Of a DNA stretch of 64,000 nucleotides, positions 54,023 through 63,356 are shown piece after piece (position 1 is the stretch's first letter; each line of letters opens with the position of its first letter). The notes under the pieces are model-generated. The model did not search any database. It was not told the origin of the DNA and saw only the letters and a program-made list of their open reading frames with translations. Source of the stretch: Bradyrhizobium sp. AZCC 1610 (GTDB taxonomy: Bacteria > Pseudomonadota > Alphaproteobacteria > Rhizobiales > Xanthobacteraceae); contig NZ_JAZHRR010000001.1 in NCBI RefSeq assembly GCF_036924515.1, positions 6,915,001 to 6,979,000 of the forward strand, in the 5' to 3' direction. Made by a program: the position numbers and the translations under genes.

Positions 54023-57000
54023 ATGCGCGGTCTGTTTCACCACCTGCATGGCATGAAGGCCCGATCCGCAGCCACCGGGCGGCACCTTGCCGCGACCATC
54101 CGGGGCCCGGTGTTGTGGCTGACCCTTTGCGGCGGCTTGCTGGTCGCGGCGATTTTCGTCGGCACCATCATGATGACCGGTGAATTCCGCGAGCGCGCAC
54201 TTCGCAACAGCGAACGCGAGCTGGAGAATACCGTCGTCCTGCTTACCCGTCACTTCGACCAGCAGTTCGAAGACTCCGACACGCTCGCCGGCGACGTGAT
54301 TTCCCGGCTGCAAATTTCCAGCATCGCCTCGGAGAAGGAATTCCGCAAACGTGTTGCGAGCTCCGAATCGCACGAGATCCTGAGATCCAAGGCCGGCGTC
54401 CTGTCCTACCTCGGCGACATCTCCATCTTCGATTCCAATGGAGACATGATCAACTGGTCGCGGCCGCTGCCGGCGCCGAGGCTCAACATTTCCGAGCGGG
54501 CCTACTTCAAGAGCTTCAAATTCGATTCACGATCGCCATCCATTCTGGCCGAGTCGGTTCGCAGCTATCTCACCGGCAATCTGAATTCCGTCATCGCCCA
54601 TCGACTGCGCGGCGAGGACGGCATCTTCCTCGGCGTGATGACGCGGCGCATCAACCCCGCCACTTACGAAAAATTCTTCGCTTCCGTCGCACTCGGAACA
54701 GGCGCCGCCATCTCGATGTTTCATGCCGACGGCACCCTGCTGGCGCGCTATCCGCGGGTCGACGAACTGATCGGCCAGAATTTCGCGAAGGCGCCGCTGC
54801 TGCAGCGCGTCCGGGAGCGAGGCACCCGGCAGACGCTGCGCGTACAAAGCCCGATCGACCAGACGGACAGGCTGGGATCTGCAGCCCCGCTCGGCCACTA
54901 CTCGGGCGTGGTGGTCGCAACCAACACGGTTACCGCCGCGCTTGCCGACTGGCGCGAGCAAACCCGGTTTCTCGTCATCGCGGCAACGCTGGCGGCTGCG
55001 GTGATCGCCCTGATCCTGTTCCTGATCATAAGGCAGATCACCCGGCAGAACCGCGAGGCGCAGCAACGGCTGGAGGCGGAAAGGGGCCGGCTCGATACGG
55101 CCCTAAACAACATGATCCAGGGCCTGGTGACGTTCGATGCCTCGGCGCGACTCGTTACCTTCAACCGGCGCTACATCGACATGTATCATTTGTCGACCGA
55201 CGTGGTGAAGCCGCGCTGTCATTTCCGCGACCTGATGCAGCACCGCAAGGACTGCGGATCGTTCGCCGGCGACGTCGACGGCTTCTGCTCTACCGTCATG
55301 CAAAACATCGCGCGCGGCCAGGTCGACCACAGCATCATGCAATGCCCTGACGGACGCTCTTTCATGGAGGTGAGCAAGCCCTTGGCGGACGGCGGCTGGG
55401 TCGCCACCATGGAAGACATCACCGAGCGGAGCAATCTCGAGCAGGAGCGCGACCGCAACTACGCCTTCCTGAGCCAGATCATCGATCACATCCCGTCGCA
55501 GATCACCGTGAAGGACGTGCACGACCGGCGCTACCTGCTGGTCAACCGCGTGGCGGAAGCCCAGTTCGGCATCTCTCGCGACCTCATCATCGGCAAGACG
55601 ACCTCCGACATCTTTCCAAAAGCCGCCGCCGACCTCATCGCGGCCGATGAGGAGAAAACGCTGCAATCCCCCGACGGCCTGTTCAAGGACGAGCATGTCT
55701 GGGAAACCCAGGGGATGGGCCCGCGCTACGTCACCTCCAAGCGACTTGGCATCCGCAATGCGGCGGGTCAGGCGCGTTACATCATCAACGTCGTCGACGA
55801 CGTTACCGAGCGCCGGCTTGCCAACGAGAAGATCGCGCATCTGGCGCATTACGACGCGCTGACCGATCTTCCGAACCGGGTGCTGTTCCGCGAGCAGATC
55901 GAGCGCGAGCTTCGCAAGGCCGTTGGCGACCAACAATTCGCACTGCTCTATATCGACATCGACGAATTCAAGGGCATCAACGACTCGCTTGGACACCATG
56001 TCGGCGACGAACTTTTGAAGGCGGTCGCGACCAGCCTCAAGGACTGCATCAAGCCGGGCGATCTCATTGCCCGCCTCGGCGGCGACGAATTTGCGGTGAT
56101 TCAGACCTCGGTCTGCGGCCGCGCCGACGTCGAGGAATTCGTGATCCGCATTTACGAGGCGATACGCCAGCCCTATCAATGCCTCGGCCATCATCTTTCC
56201 ACCGACGCCAGCATCGGCATCGCGCTCGCACCGGAGGACGGCACCGAACTCGACCAGTTGATCAAGCACGCCGACCTTGCGATGTACGCCGCCAAGGCCG
56301 AGGGACGCCGCATCCATCGCTTCTTCGAGCCTGCCATGGATGCCCGCGCCAAGGCGCGGCTCACCATGGAGCAGGATCTGCGGCAGGCGCTGGTCGATGG
56401 CGCCTTCGAAATCCACTATCAGCCGTTGCTCGATCTCGCGAGCGGCGAGGTGACGGGCTGCGAGGCGCTCTTGCGCTGGCGTCATCCCGAACGCGGCATG
56501 GTCTCACCGGCGGAATTCATTCCGGTCGCCGAGGACACCGGCCTGATCAATGAACTCGGCGACTGGGTCATGGAGACCGCCTGCACCGAGGCGGCCGGCT
56601 GGCCGTCGCGGGTCAGGCTCGCCGTCAACGTTTCTCCGATCCAGTTGAAGTCGCCTACGCTGGCGCTGCGGATCACGGGCGCGCTTGCCGCCTCCGGCCT
56701 GCCGCCCGATCGGCTCGAGATCGAAATCACCGAGGCGGTGCTGATCCATGACGACGAAAGCGCGCTGGCGATCCTGCATCAACTCCGCGCCATCGGCGTG
56801 CGCATCGCGCTCGACGATTTCGGCACCGGCTTCTCCTCGTTGAGCTATCTGAAGCGGTTCCCGTTCGACAAGATCAAAATCGACCGCTGCTTCGTCAGCG
56901 ACATCGAGGTCGACAGCTCGGCTGCGATCGTGCAGGCGGTGGTGAATATCGCAGCAGCCCGCCACATGACAACGACCGCAGAGGGCGTCGAGACCGAGCA

Positions 57001-57130
57001 GCAGCGCGAGATACTGCGCCAGCTCGGCTGCACCCAGATGCAGGGCTATCTGTTCAGCGCGCCGAAGCCGGCGGCCGAGGCGAGGCGATTGCTGGGCGCG
57101 CGATTGGAGACTGCGACCGCCGTCGCCTGA
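54023..57130 (+). CDS. Membrane Cache-PAS-GGDEF-EAL cyclic-di-GMP protein
   Basis: The protein has 1035 residues from the ATG at 54023 (GGGAGAAGGGAGA upstream); an ATG 21 nt earlier is possible. A first membrane segment (LWLTLCGGLLVAAIFVGTIM), a periplasmic double-Cache domain (about 60-290), a second segment (FLVIAATLAAAVIALILFLI), PAS domains (about 365-470 and 490-615), GGDEF with the intact GGDEF motif (LIARLGGDEFAVI), and EAL with CEALLRWRHPERG, DDFGTGFSSL and AEGVET. It probably senses a small extracellular molecule and controls c-di-GMP. Its last 85 nt overlap the convergent patatin gene. Confidence 0.94.
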   Translation: MRGLFHHLHGMKARSAATGRHLAATIRGPVLWLTLCGGLLVAAIFVGTIMMTGEFRERALRNSERELENTVVLLTRHFDQQFEDSDTLAGDVISRLQISSIASEKEFRKRVASSESHEILRSKAGVLSYLGDISIFDSNGDMINWSRPLPAPRLNISERAYFKSFKFDSRSPSILAESVRSYLTGNLNSVIAHRLRGEDGIFLGVMTRRINPATYEKFFASVALGTGAAISMFHADGTLLARYPRVDELIGQNFAKAPLLQRVRERGTRQTLRVQSPIDQTDRLGSAAPLGHYSGVVVATNTVTAALADWREQTRFLVIAATLAAAVIALILFLIIRQITRQNREAQQRLEAERGRLDTALNNMIQGLVTFDASARLVTFNRRYIDMYHLSTDVVKPRCHFRDLMQHRKDCGSFAGDVDGFCSTVMQNIARGQVDHSIMQCPDGRSFMEVSKPLADGGWVATMEDITERSNLEQERDRNYAFLSQIIDHIPSQITVKDVHDRRYLLVNRVAEAQFGISRDLIIGKTTSDIFPKAAADLIAADEEKTLQSPDGLFKDEHVWETQGMGPRYVTSKRLGIRNAAGQARYIINVVDDVTERRLANEKIAHLAHYDALTDLPNRVLFREQIERELRKAVGDQQFALLYIDIDEFKGINDSLGHHVGDELLKAVATSLKDCIKPGDLIARLGGDEFAVIQTSVCGRADVEEFVIRIYEAIRQPYQCLGHHLSTDASIGIALAPEDGTELDQLIKHADLAMYAAKAEGRRIHRFFEPAMDARAKARLTMEQDLRQALVDGAFEIHYQPLLDLASGEVTGCEALLRWRHPERGMVSPAEFIPVAEDTGLINELGDWVMETACTEAAGWPSRVRLAVNVSPIQLKSPTLALRITGALAASGLPPDRLEIEITEAVLIHDDESALAILHQLRAIGVRIALDDFGTGFSSLSYLKRFPFDKIKIDRCFVSDIEVDSSAAIVQAVVNIAAARHMTTTAEGVETEQQREILRQLGCTQMQGYLFSAPKPAAEARRLLGARLETATAVA

Positions 57131-58980
57131 CGCCGTTCCAGCGCGCCGGTGTCGAGCATGGCGGCGATGGCTGAGCTGCCTCCCGCCTCCAGCGCCGCGA
57201 TGGCCTCTTTGGCCCAGAGGTAGGAAGCTTCAAATATCTCGGTGTGGCGATCGAAATCCGTCACGTCGATCCCGACCGGAGGCGGCGGTCGCATCACCGT
57301 ATCGAACGGCCCGACCGGCAACGTATCGTAGCGCTGATGCGCCACGAGGCTTCGCCACAGCACGTTCACCGCGCTCGGTGCGGCGGGCAGCAGCTTCTTG
57401 CGGAACGGCGTCAGCATGGCGGCGATCAGTTCAAGCCGTCCGGGGAGCGCCGCGTAGTCGACGTCGAACATCTCCGCCGCCGGCTCGCCGAAATGCACCA
57501 CCAGATTGGGACCGCTCTTGAGCTGGTGCATCGACGCCAGCGGGACATTGTCGATGAGACATCCATCGACCAGCATCGCCCCCTCCGGCGTGTAGAACGG
57601 CGGCAACAGCCCGGGGATCGCGCTCGATGCGCGCACCGCCTGCCAGAGCGGCCCCGTCCGGATCAGTTCGAGATTGTGGGTCGAAAGATTGGTTGCGACG
57701 GCGGCGAAAGGCCGCCAGCAATCCTCGATCCGGCAGTCGGGGCCGTACTGATGGGCGAGCGCGCGATCGAACGCCTTGTGATCCAGCAGCGCGTAGCGCG
57801 GCCAGGTCGGCCGCCGAAAGCTTCGGCTCCTGACGAAAATCTCGTGCGTGCCGCGCTCGAGATGCTCGGCTTCGAGATTTTTGGCAAAGCCGGCCACCAT
57901 CGCGGAGCCGACGCTGGTGCCGACAAAAATATCGAACATCACGCCGCGTTCGCGAAACGCCTTGTAGATTCCGACATGCGCGGTTCCAAAACTGCCGCCG
58001 CCGGCGGCAACGAAGCCGATCGCCCGGCCGCACAGAAAACGGATCAGGCTGTCGATATCGACCTGGTCTTCGAGGGCGACATGGTGATGCATGAAGGCGG
58101 GCAGCCGGGCCAACCAGGCCGCGGTGCCAGAGACCTCGCCGCTTCGCTTGTCGTGAATGCGAACGAGGCGTCTGGCCGAGACGGAATGAACCTCGCAGGC
58201 GAAGGCCTCGATGTCAGTTAATGCGGCGACAGGCGCCTCCCCGCGACACGCGAACACCACCATGTCGGCCTGGCGGATCGCCTTGCGCGCCCAAGGCGAG
58301 GCGTCGCGGCCAGCGAGATAAACCACCAGCGGCGCCGTGTGTTCGAGCTTGTTGAGCCATTCGGTGACTTCGTGCGCATCGAGCGCGCGGCCGGGAAACA
58401 TTGTGTCGAGACGGCCGGCGTCGATGATCTCGGCATGGGTCGCGGCCAGCCCGTCCCGCATCCGGCGATCGAAATCGCCCGGCAGCGGCTCCAATCCACC
58501 GTCGATCAGCGCCACCGTTCGCGCCTTCGGCGAGGTTGGGAACGGTGCGATGCGCGCGGTCTCCCTGGCGAACCGCCGCGCCAGCGCCGCGAGCAGCGCC
58601 TCGACGATGGCGGGGGCTTCCTCGACGAGCTTCTGGTAGGCAGGACGCGTCAATGCCAGCACGCTGGTGTCGCGGATGGCGATCACGTCCGCCGTGCGCG
58701 GGACATCGGCGAAGAAGCCGATCTCGCCCACCAGTTCGCCGGTCCGAAGCTCGGCGATCGGTTCGAGATAGCCGGTCTTGCGCACCGCGAGCGCACCATG
58801 CAGCACCAGGAAAAGCGAATCCGAGGGCCCGCCTTGCGCGACCAGCATCTGCCCGCGCACCAGATCCTGGCGGACCATGGCGTTGAGCGTTTTCAGCCGC
58901 TGTTCGGAACTGAGCGTTCGAAACAGCGCGAAGTCCTCCAGAGCGGAGCTCCACACAAGTACCGAACTCGATCCACTCAT
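57046..58980 (-). CDS. Cyclic nucleotide-binding domain/patatin-like phospholipase (NTE family)
   Basis: The protein has 644 residues from the ATG at 58980; a longer frame to 59100 is unlikely. The N-terminal cNMP-binding domain (residues 10-135) has GGPSDSLFLVLHGALAV and GELVGEIGFFADVPRTADVI. A middle Rossmann-like part (about 155-300) follows, then patatin: FVAAGGGSFGTAHVGIYKAF (oxyanion loop), GTSVGSAM (Ser), and LVDGCLIDNVPLAS (Asp). This is the bacterial form of neuropathy target esterase, which hydrolyses phospholipids. It ends inside the antisense 3' end of the GGDEF-EAL gene. Confidence 0.92.
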   Translation of the reverse strand: MSGSSSVLVWSSALEDFALFRTLSSEQRLKTLNAMVRQDLVRGQMLVAQGGPSDSLFLVLHGALAVRKTGYLEPIAELRTGELVGEIGFFADVPRTADVIAIRDTSVLALTRPAYQKLVEEAPAIVEALLAALARRFARETARIAPFPTSPKARTVALIDGGLEPLPGDFDRRMRDGLAATHAEIIDAGRLDTMFPGRALDAHEVTEWLNKLEHTAPLVVYLAGRDASPWARKAIRQADMVVFACRGEAPVAALTDIEAFACEVHSVSARRLVRIHDKRSGEVSGTAAWLARLPAFMHHHVALEDQVDIDSLIRFLCGRAIGFVAAGGGSFGTAHVGIYKAFRERGVMFDIFVGTSVGSAMVAGFAKNLEAEHLERGTHEIFVRSRSFRRPTWPRYALLDHKAFDRALAHQYGPDCRIEDCWRPFAAVATNLSTHNLELIRTGPLWQAVRASSAIPGLLPPFYTPEGAMLVDGCLIDNVPLASMHQLKSGPNLVVHFGEPAAEMFDVDYAALPGRLELIAAMLTPFRKKLLPAAPSAVNVLWRSLVAHQRYDTLPVGPFDTVMRPPPPVGIDVTDFDRHTEIFEASYLWAKEAIAALEAGGSSAIAAMLDTGALERRQATAVAVSNRAPSNRLASAAGFGALNR

Positions 58981-59130
58981 TTGGCGGTACCCGGTTGAAA
59001 TTCGCGCCTCAACTTTAGCGCCGGGCCCACACCACCGCGAGCGATATAAAAGCCTTGCTTGAGCGCACTGCAGCAATGCGCCCGGCGTCAACGGACGCAC
59101 TGCAACATGGACGCCGCGTCCGTCCCCGCG

Positions 59131-60193
59131 TTACGCCGCCCACCGGCCGCGATTGTTCTCGGCGAGAACGGGCCGGATCAGCCGGCCGAAGCGCTCGGCC
59201 TCATCGTCATGCAGATAGCCGGACAGGCAGAACGAATGACAACCGGCATCGATGAATTGCTGCAGCGTGTCGGCGCACTGGACGGGATTGCCGACGACGG
59301 CGATGCCGGCACCGGGGCGAACCTTGGTGATGCCGGTCCACAGATGCGGCAGCAACAGGTCGCCATGCTCGCGGGCGAGCTGCTGCACGCGCAGGTTCGC
59401 TTCCGACTTGTTGTAGAGCGTTTGGATTTCCTGCTTCTGCCGCTCGGTGGCGTGGCGCGCCAGTTGATCGGCAGCCTCCCCGGCGTCCGCCTCGTTCTCG
59501 CGGCAGACCACCTGCAGCCTCATGCCGAAGCCGATGTCGTTTTCGCGGCCATGCGCGCGCGCCATCTCCCTGATCTCGGCAATGTTCGAGGCGATCTTTT
59601 CCGGCAGGTCGCCCCAGAACAGATGCACGTCGGAATGCTTGGCGGATAATTCCCAGGCCTGGCGCGAGCCGCCGCCGAGATAGAATTTTGGAAACGGCTG
59701 CTGGTGCGGACGCGGCCGGATATGCGCAGCCGAAAGTTTGTAAAATTTTCCTTCGAAGTTTAGCGGTCCGCGCGTGGTCCACAGCGCCTTCAGGATCGAG
59801 ACCTCTTCCTCCATCAGCGCGTAGCGCTGTTCCTTGGGGTAGCGCACGCCCTCGCCTTCGACCTCGCTCTCGTTCTGGCCGGCGATCAAATTGATGCAGA
59901 TGCGCCCGCCCGACATCTGGTCGAAGGTCGAGATCATTTTCGCCAGCAGCACCGGGTTGATGTAGCCCGGCCTTGCCGCAATCAGCGGCTTGATGGACGA
60001 CGAACGCGCCGCCATGAACGCGCCGGTGATCCAGGCTTCCCAGCACACCGAGCCGACCGGGATCAGGAGATATTCGAAGCCGGCCGCTTCAGCCGCACAG
60101 TTCGGGAGAGCCCGGAATCTGCGCGTCCATCAGGCCATAGGCCGTGGTGTCGCCATGCGTGGGCAGATACCAGCCGAATTCGAGCTGACGCAT
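59131..60193 (-). pseudogene. SsuD-like LLM flavin monooxygenase, frameshifted near the N-terminus
   Basis: The ATG at 60193 follows GGGAGA, and the protein opens MRQLEFGWYLPTHGDTTAYG (family-like), reaching PGSPELCG and a stop at 60089-60091. In another frame, just after, AAEAAGFEYLLIPVGSVCWE and the rest of an alkanesulfonate monooxygenase-like enzyme follow (GRICINLIAGQNESEVEGEG, PKFYLGGGSRQAWELS). A small deletion near 60091-60101, not a multiple of three, must have removed part of a helix. The total would be close to the usual length. No sulfonate transporter genes are adjacent. Confidence 0.8.
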
Positions 60194-60332
60194 GAACGCT
60201 TCTCCCTGTCGACACTTGTTGCCGGGTCGTTCAGCCCTGAGTTTAGCGCCTGCGAATCCCGGGGCAATCGGGTTCCCCCTGCAGAGCGATTTTCGATTTC
60301 AATCGCGCCCACGCCAAGATAGAGTTTTAGCC

Positions 60333-60740
60333 ATGTCACCGGTCTCGCTGCTTCTCAACATCATCTGGATCGTTCTCGGCGGCGCCTGGATGGCGTTCGG
60401 CTGGCTGGTCGCCGCCGTCGTCATGGCGATCACGATCATCGGCATTCCCTGGGCGCGAGCTGCGTTCAATATAGCGGCCTACACCTTGTTCCCGTTCGGC
60501 TTCACGGCGATCTCCCGCGATGCCTATACCGGGCAGGAGGATATCGGCACCGGACCGTTCGGCGTGATCGGCAACATCATCTGGCTGGTGCTGGCGGGAT
60601 GGTGGCTGGCGCTCGGGCATGTCATAACGGCGGTGGTGCTGGCCGTGACCATCATCGGCATTCCCTTTGCCTGGGCACACCTGAAGCTTGCCGGAATCGC
60701 GCTATGGCCGATCGGCAAGATCATCGTTCCCACGACTTAA
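60333..60740 (+). CDS. YccF domain inner-membrane protein
   Basis: The protein has 135 residues from the ATG at 60333. Two similar halves each have the YccF pattern: LLNIIWIVLGGAWMAFGWLV ... IIGIPWARAAFNIA, and IGNIIWLVLAGWWLALGHVI ... IIGIPFAWAHLKLA. Four membrane segments are predicted. The function of the family is unknown. The start has no strong ribosome binding site; the divergent SsuD-like gene begins about 140 nt upstream. Confidence 0.9.
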   Translation: MSPVSLLLNIIWIVLGGAWMAFGWLVAAVVMAITIIGIPWARAAFNIAAYTLFPFGFTAISRDAYTGQEDIGTGPFGVIGNIIWLVLAGWWLALGHVITAVVLAVTIIGIPFAWAHLKLAGIALWPIGKIIVPTT

Positions 60741-60753
60741 GTTCGGCCTCGGT

Positions 60754-61230
60754 CTATCCCGAGGCTGCCGTTTCTTCAGGCTTCAGCCGCTCGAACTCGG
60801 CATCGCTGACCTCGGTCTGGGCCACCAGCACGCTACAGCGCAGGCGCTTGACCAGATAGCTGCCGATCGAGCCGAACCACCGCGCCAGCGCCCCCTGCGG
60901 GCGGTGGCCTACGACGACGAGATGCGCGCCGATTTCTTCGGCAACCTCGGCAATTTTCTGCCCGGCATCGCCGACCTCGAGCCGTGCGGTCGGCGAAAAT
61001 CCCAGCGCCTTCAACCGCTCGGTGCCTTCGTTCAGGATGGCCTTGTAATCCTCGGTCTGCAGCTCGATCGGGATCGTAAGCCCGGCCTCCGGCGTCATGA
61101 TCGAGGAAACCTCGACGACGGCGAGCAAAAAGACCTCGGAACGGCAGAGTTGTGCGAGCTTTGCGCCCTCCCGCAACGCGCGCCGCCCCTCGACCGAACC
61201 GTCATAGGCGAGAAGAACCTTCTTATACAT
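60754..61230 (-). CDS. Universal stress protein (UspA family)
   Basis: The protein has 158 residues with an UspA fold: KKVLLAYDGSVEGRRALREG (Asp at the ATP site) and the C-terminal ATP-binding loop VVGHRPQGALARWFGSIGSY. The ATG follows GGGGACG. It is of single-domain type, cytoplasmic, and lies 13 nt from the end of the convergent yccF gene. Confidence 0.92.
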   Translation of the reverse strand: MYKKVLLAYDGSVEGRRALREGAKLAQLCRSEVFLLAVVEVSSIMTPEAGLTIPIELQTEDYKAILNEGTERLKALGFSPTARLEVGDAGQKIAEVAEEIGAHLVVVGHRPQGALARWFGSIGSYLVKRLRCSVLVAQTEVSDAEFERLKPEETAASG

Positions 61231-61397
61231 CGGACGTCCCCATCCATGGTCTAGAAGATCAACGCAACAAGACTAGCACCAATTAACGGGAACGGATCAG
61301 AATTTTGACGAGAAGCGCGGCCCGTTTCCCTGGCTCATGGTTTCGCTCCGGCAGGCCTGCCGGCGGGGACGACCATTATTGCGGCACATCGATCCTC

Positions 61398-62738
61398 TCA
61401 GGGACAGATATAGCCGGCGCCGCTGGGGTTTTTGAAGCAGCCGACCGATTCCGGAAGCAGGTGCTTGGGCAGCCACAGCACGACTTCGGGAAAGAAGATG
61501 CAGAACGCGATCGCGGCGAAGAACACGATGTAGATGGGCAACGATGCCAGCATCGCTCTGCCAAAGCGCACCCCGACGAATTTCGATGCCATCAGCAGCG
61601 CCAGCCCGTAAGGCGGTGTGATCAGCCCGAATGCCAGCGTGACGATGATGACGACGCCCATGTGCACCGGATTGATATCGGCGTTCTTGGTCAGATCGTC
61701 GATGATCGGCATGAAAATGATGATCGCGGGAATCGCATCGATGAAGTCGCCGACCACCACGAACAGGGCGACCAGCAACAGCATGATCAGAAAGGGATCG
61801 CCGCCGGCTGCCGACGAAATCCAGCCTGATACCACTGCCGGCCCGCGCAGATAGGCCAGCATCCAGCCGAACACCGATGCGGCGCCGATGGTGATGAGCG
61901 GAATGGAATAGAGCAATCCGGTCATCGCCATATCGTGCGGCAAGTGCCGGTAATGCCGGCGATTGAGCAACGGGATTGCCACGAACACGATGTAGGCCAC
62001 GGCGATGATGCCGGCTTCGGTCGGCGTGAACTGGCCGGTCAGGATGCCGCCCATGATGATGAACGGGATCATCAGCGGCACGGCCGCCTCCTTCGTCGCG
62101 GTTGCGAACGCGCCAAACGTGGCGCGCTCGCGCTTGATGCCGACCGGCCCGAAGAAGAAACTGTAGATCATCAACCCGATGCCCACGAACACGCCAGGCA
62201 CCACGCCGCCGAGAAACAACCCGCCGATCGACACGTTACCGGTCGCGCCATACACCACGGCCATGATGCTGGGCGGGATGAGATTAGCCATTGTCGAGGC
62301 CGAAGCGATCAGCGCCGCCGTGAAGGCGAGGTCGTAACCTTCCCGCTTCATTTCCGGCGCCAGCGTTCGCGACAGGATGGCGACGTCGGCGGCGGACGAG
62401 CCGGAAATGCCCGCGAAGAACATGCTGAAGATCGTCACCACCTGCGCCAGACCGCCGCGCAAATGCCCGACCATCGTTTGCGACAACTTGATCATGCGGA
62501 CGGTGACGTTCGCCGAGGTCATGAGATCGCCGACCAGCAGGAAGAACGGCACCGCGAGCAGGGCTTCGGTATCCATCCCGTTGAACAGCTGCGCCATCAT
62601 CGAGGCGAGGCTGACCGGCGTGAACGCCGTCACCATCAGCACGGACGCGATCAGGGCAAAGGCCACCGGCACGCCCATATAGCCGAAGAACAGAAACAGA
62701 AATCCCATCAGGAAGATGAGCCCGCCATTGGTCGTCAC
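61398..62738 (-). CDS. dctM: TRAP transporter large permease (DctM)
   Basis: The protein has 446 residues with about twelve membrane segments, typical of DctM: LMGFLFLFFGYMGVPVAFAL, FAGISGSSAADVAILSRTL, IPPSIMAVVYGA and LIMLLLVALFVVVGDFIDAI. It starts with a GTG in a GTGA overlap with the dctQ stop. Together with DctQ and DctP it forms a sodium-driven TRAP importer for an organic acid; the substrate is unknown. Confidence 0.95.
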   Translation of the reverse strand: MTTNGGLIFLMGFLFLFFGYMGVPVAFALIASVLMVTAFTPVSLASMMAQLFNGMDTEALLAVPFFLLVGDLMTSANVTVRMIKLSQTMVGHLRGGLAQVVTIFSMFFAGISGSSAADVAILSRTLAPEMKREGYDLAFTAALIASASTMANLIPPSIMAVVYGATGNVSIGGLFLGGVVPGVFVGIGLMIYSFFFGPVGIKRERATFGAFATATKEAAVPLMIPFIIMGGILTGQFTPTEAGIIAVAYIVFVAIPLLNRRHYRHLPHDMAMTGLLYSIPLITIGAASVFGWMLAYLRGPAVVSGWISSAAGGDPFLIMLLLVALFVVVGDFIDAIPAIIIFMPIIDDLTKNADINPVHMGVVIIVTLAFGLITPPYGLALLMASKFVGVRFGRAMLASLPIYIVFFAAIAFCIFFPEVVLWLPKHLLPESVGCFKNPSGAGYICP

Positions 62739-63283
62739 AGCGCCTTCCTCTTCTCATCCACGTCAGACGGGCCGCCGAAGCCGTTCTTCCAGCCGTTGAC
62801 CATCTGCTCAATGATGAAAATTGAGATCAGCACACCACACAGCGGAATGGCTGCGTAGAGGCTCGCCAGCGGCGTCATCGACGGCATGCGCAGGCTTTTG
62901 AAGCCGTCCAGAAAGTTCAAGTATCCGAAATAGATCATGCAGAAGGCGACGCCGAGCACCACCAGCCGGTTGAACATCTCGAAGAATAGCCGCGCATTGC
63001 CGGCCAGCGATTCCGCCAGCACGGCGAGGTAGAGATGATCGTTGCGCCGCGTCGCCGCGCCGACGCCGAAGAAGATGCCATAGATGAAGAATGTCATCGT
63101 CGCCTCCTGGAGCCAGAGCCAGGGGTGGCCGATGGTGCGGGTGACAACGTCGCACATCACCAGGATGGAGAAGCCGGTGATGGCGACGCCGCAGAGAATC
63201 ATCAGAACCTGTTCGAGCCAGTCGAGCGCGCGCCATTTCAGGTGGCGCTGCTCCTCCAGGACGAGGCTATTGAATCCAGGCAT
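62735..63283 (-). CDS. dctQ: TRAP transporter small permease (DctQ)
   Basis: The protein has 182 residues from the ATG at 63283; the longer frame to 63736 merely shadows dctP. Four membrane segments are present (VLMILCGVAITGFSILVMCDVV, EATMTFFIYGIFFGVGAATR, and two more), with the family EATMTFFIYGIFFGV motif. It overlaps dctM by 4 nt and follows dctP by 73 nt. Confidence 0.93.
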   Translation of the reverse strand: MPGFNSLVLEEQRHLKWRALDWLEQVLMILCGVAITGFSILVMCDVVTRTIGHPWLWLQEATMTFFIYGIFFGVGAATRRNDHLYLAVLAESLAGNARLFFEMFNRLVVLGVAFCMIYFGYLNFLDGFKSLRMPSMTPLASLYAAIPLCGVLISIFIIEQMVNGWKNGFGGPSDVDEKRKAL

Positions 63284-63356
63284 GGTCGATTCTCGAATCC
63301 GCGATGAGGAACGGCGCAGCGGGAAGCCACCGCTCCCCGCCGCGCACGCCCGCCAG

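Noticed and set aside
55103..56485. A 460-residue minus-strand frame
   Set aside because: It is antisense to the Cache-PAS-GGDEF-EAL gene and shows no domain.
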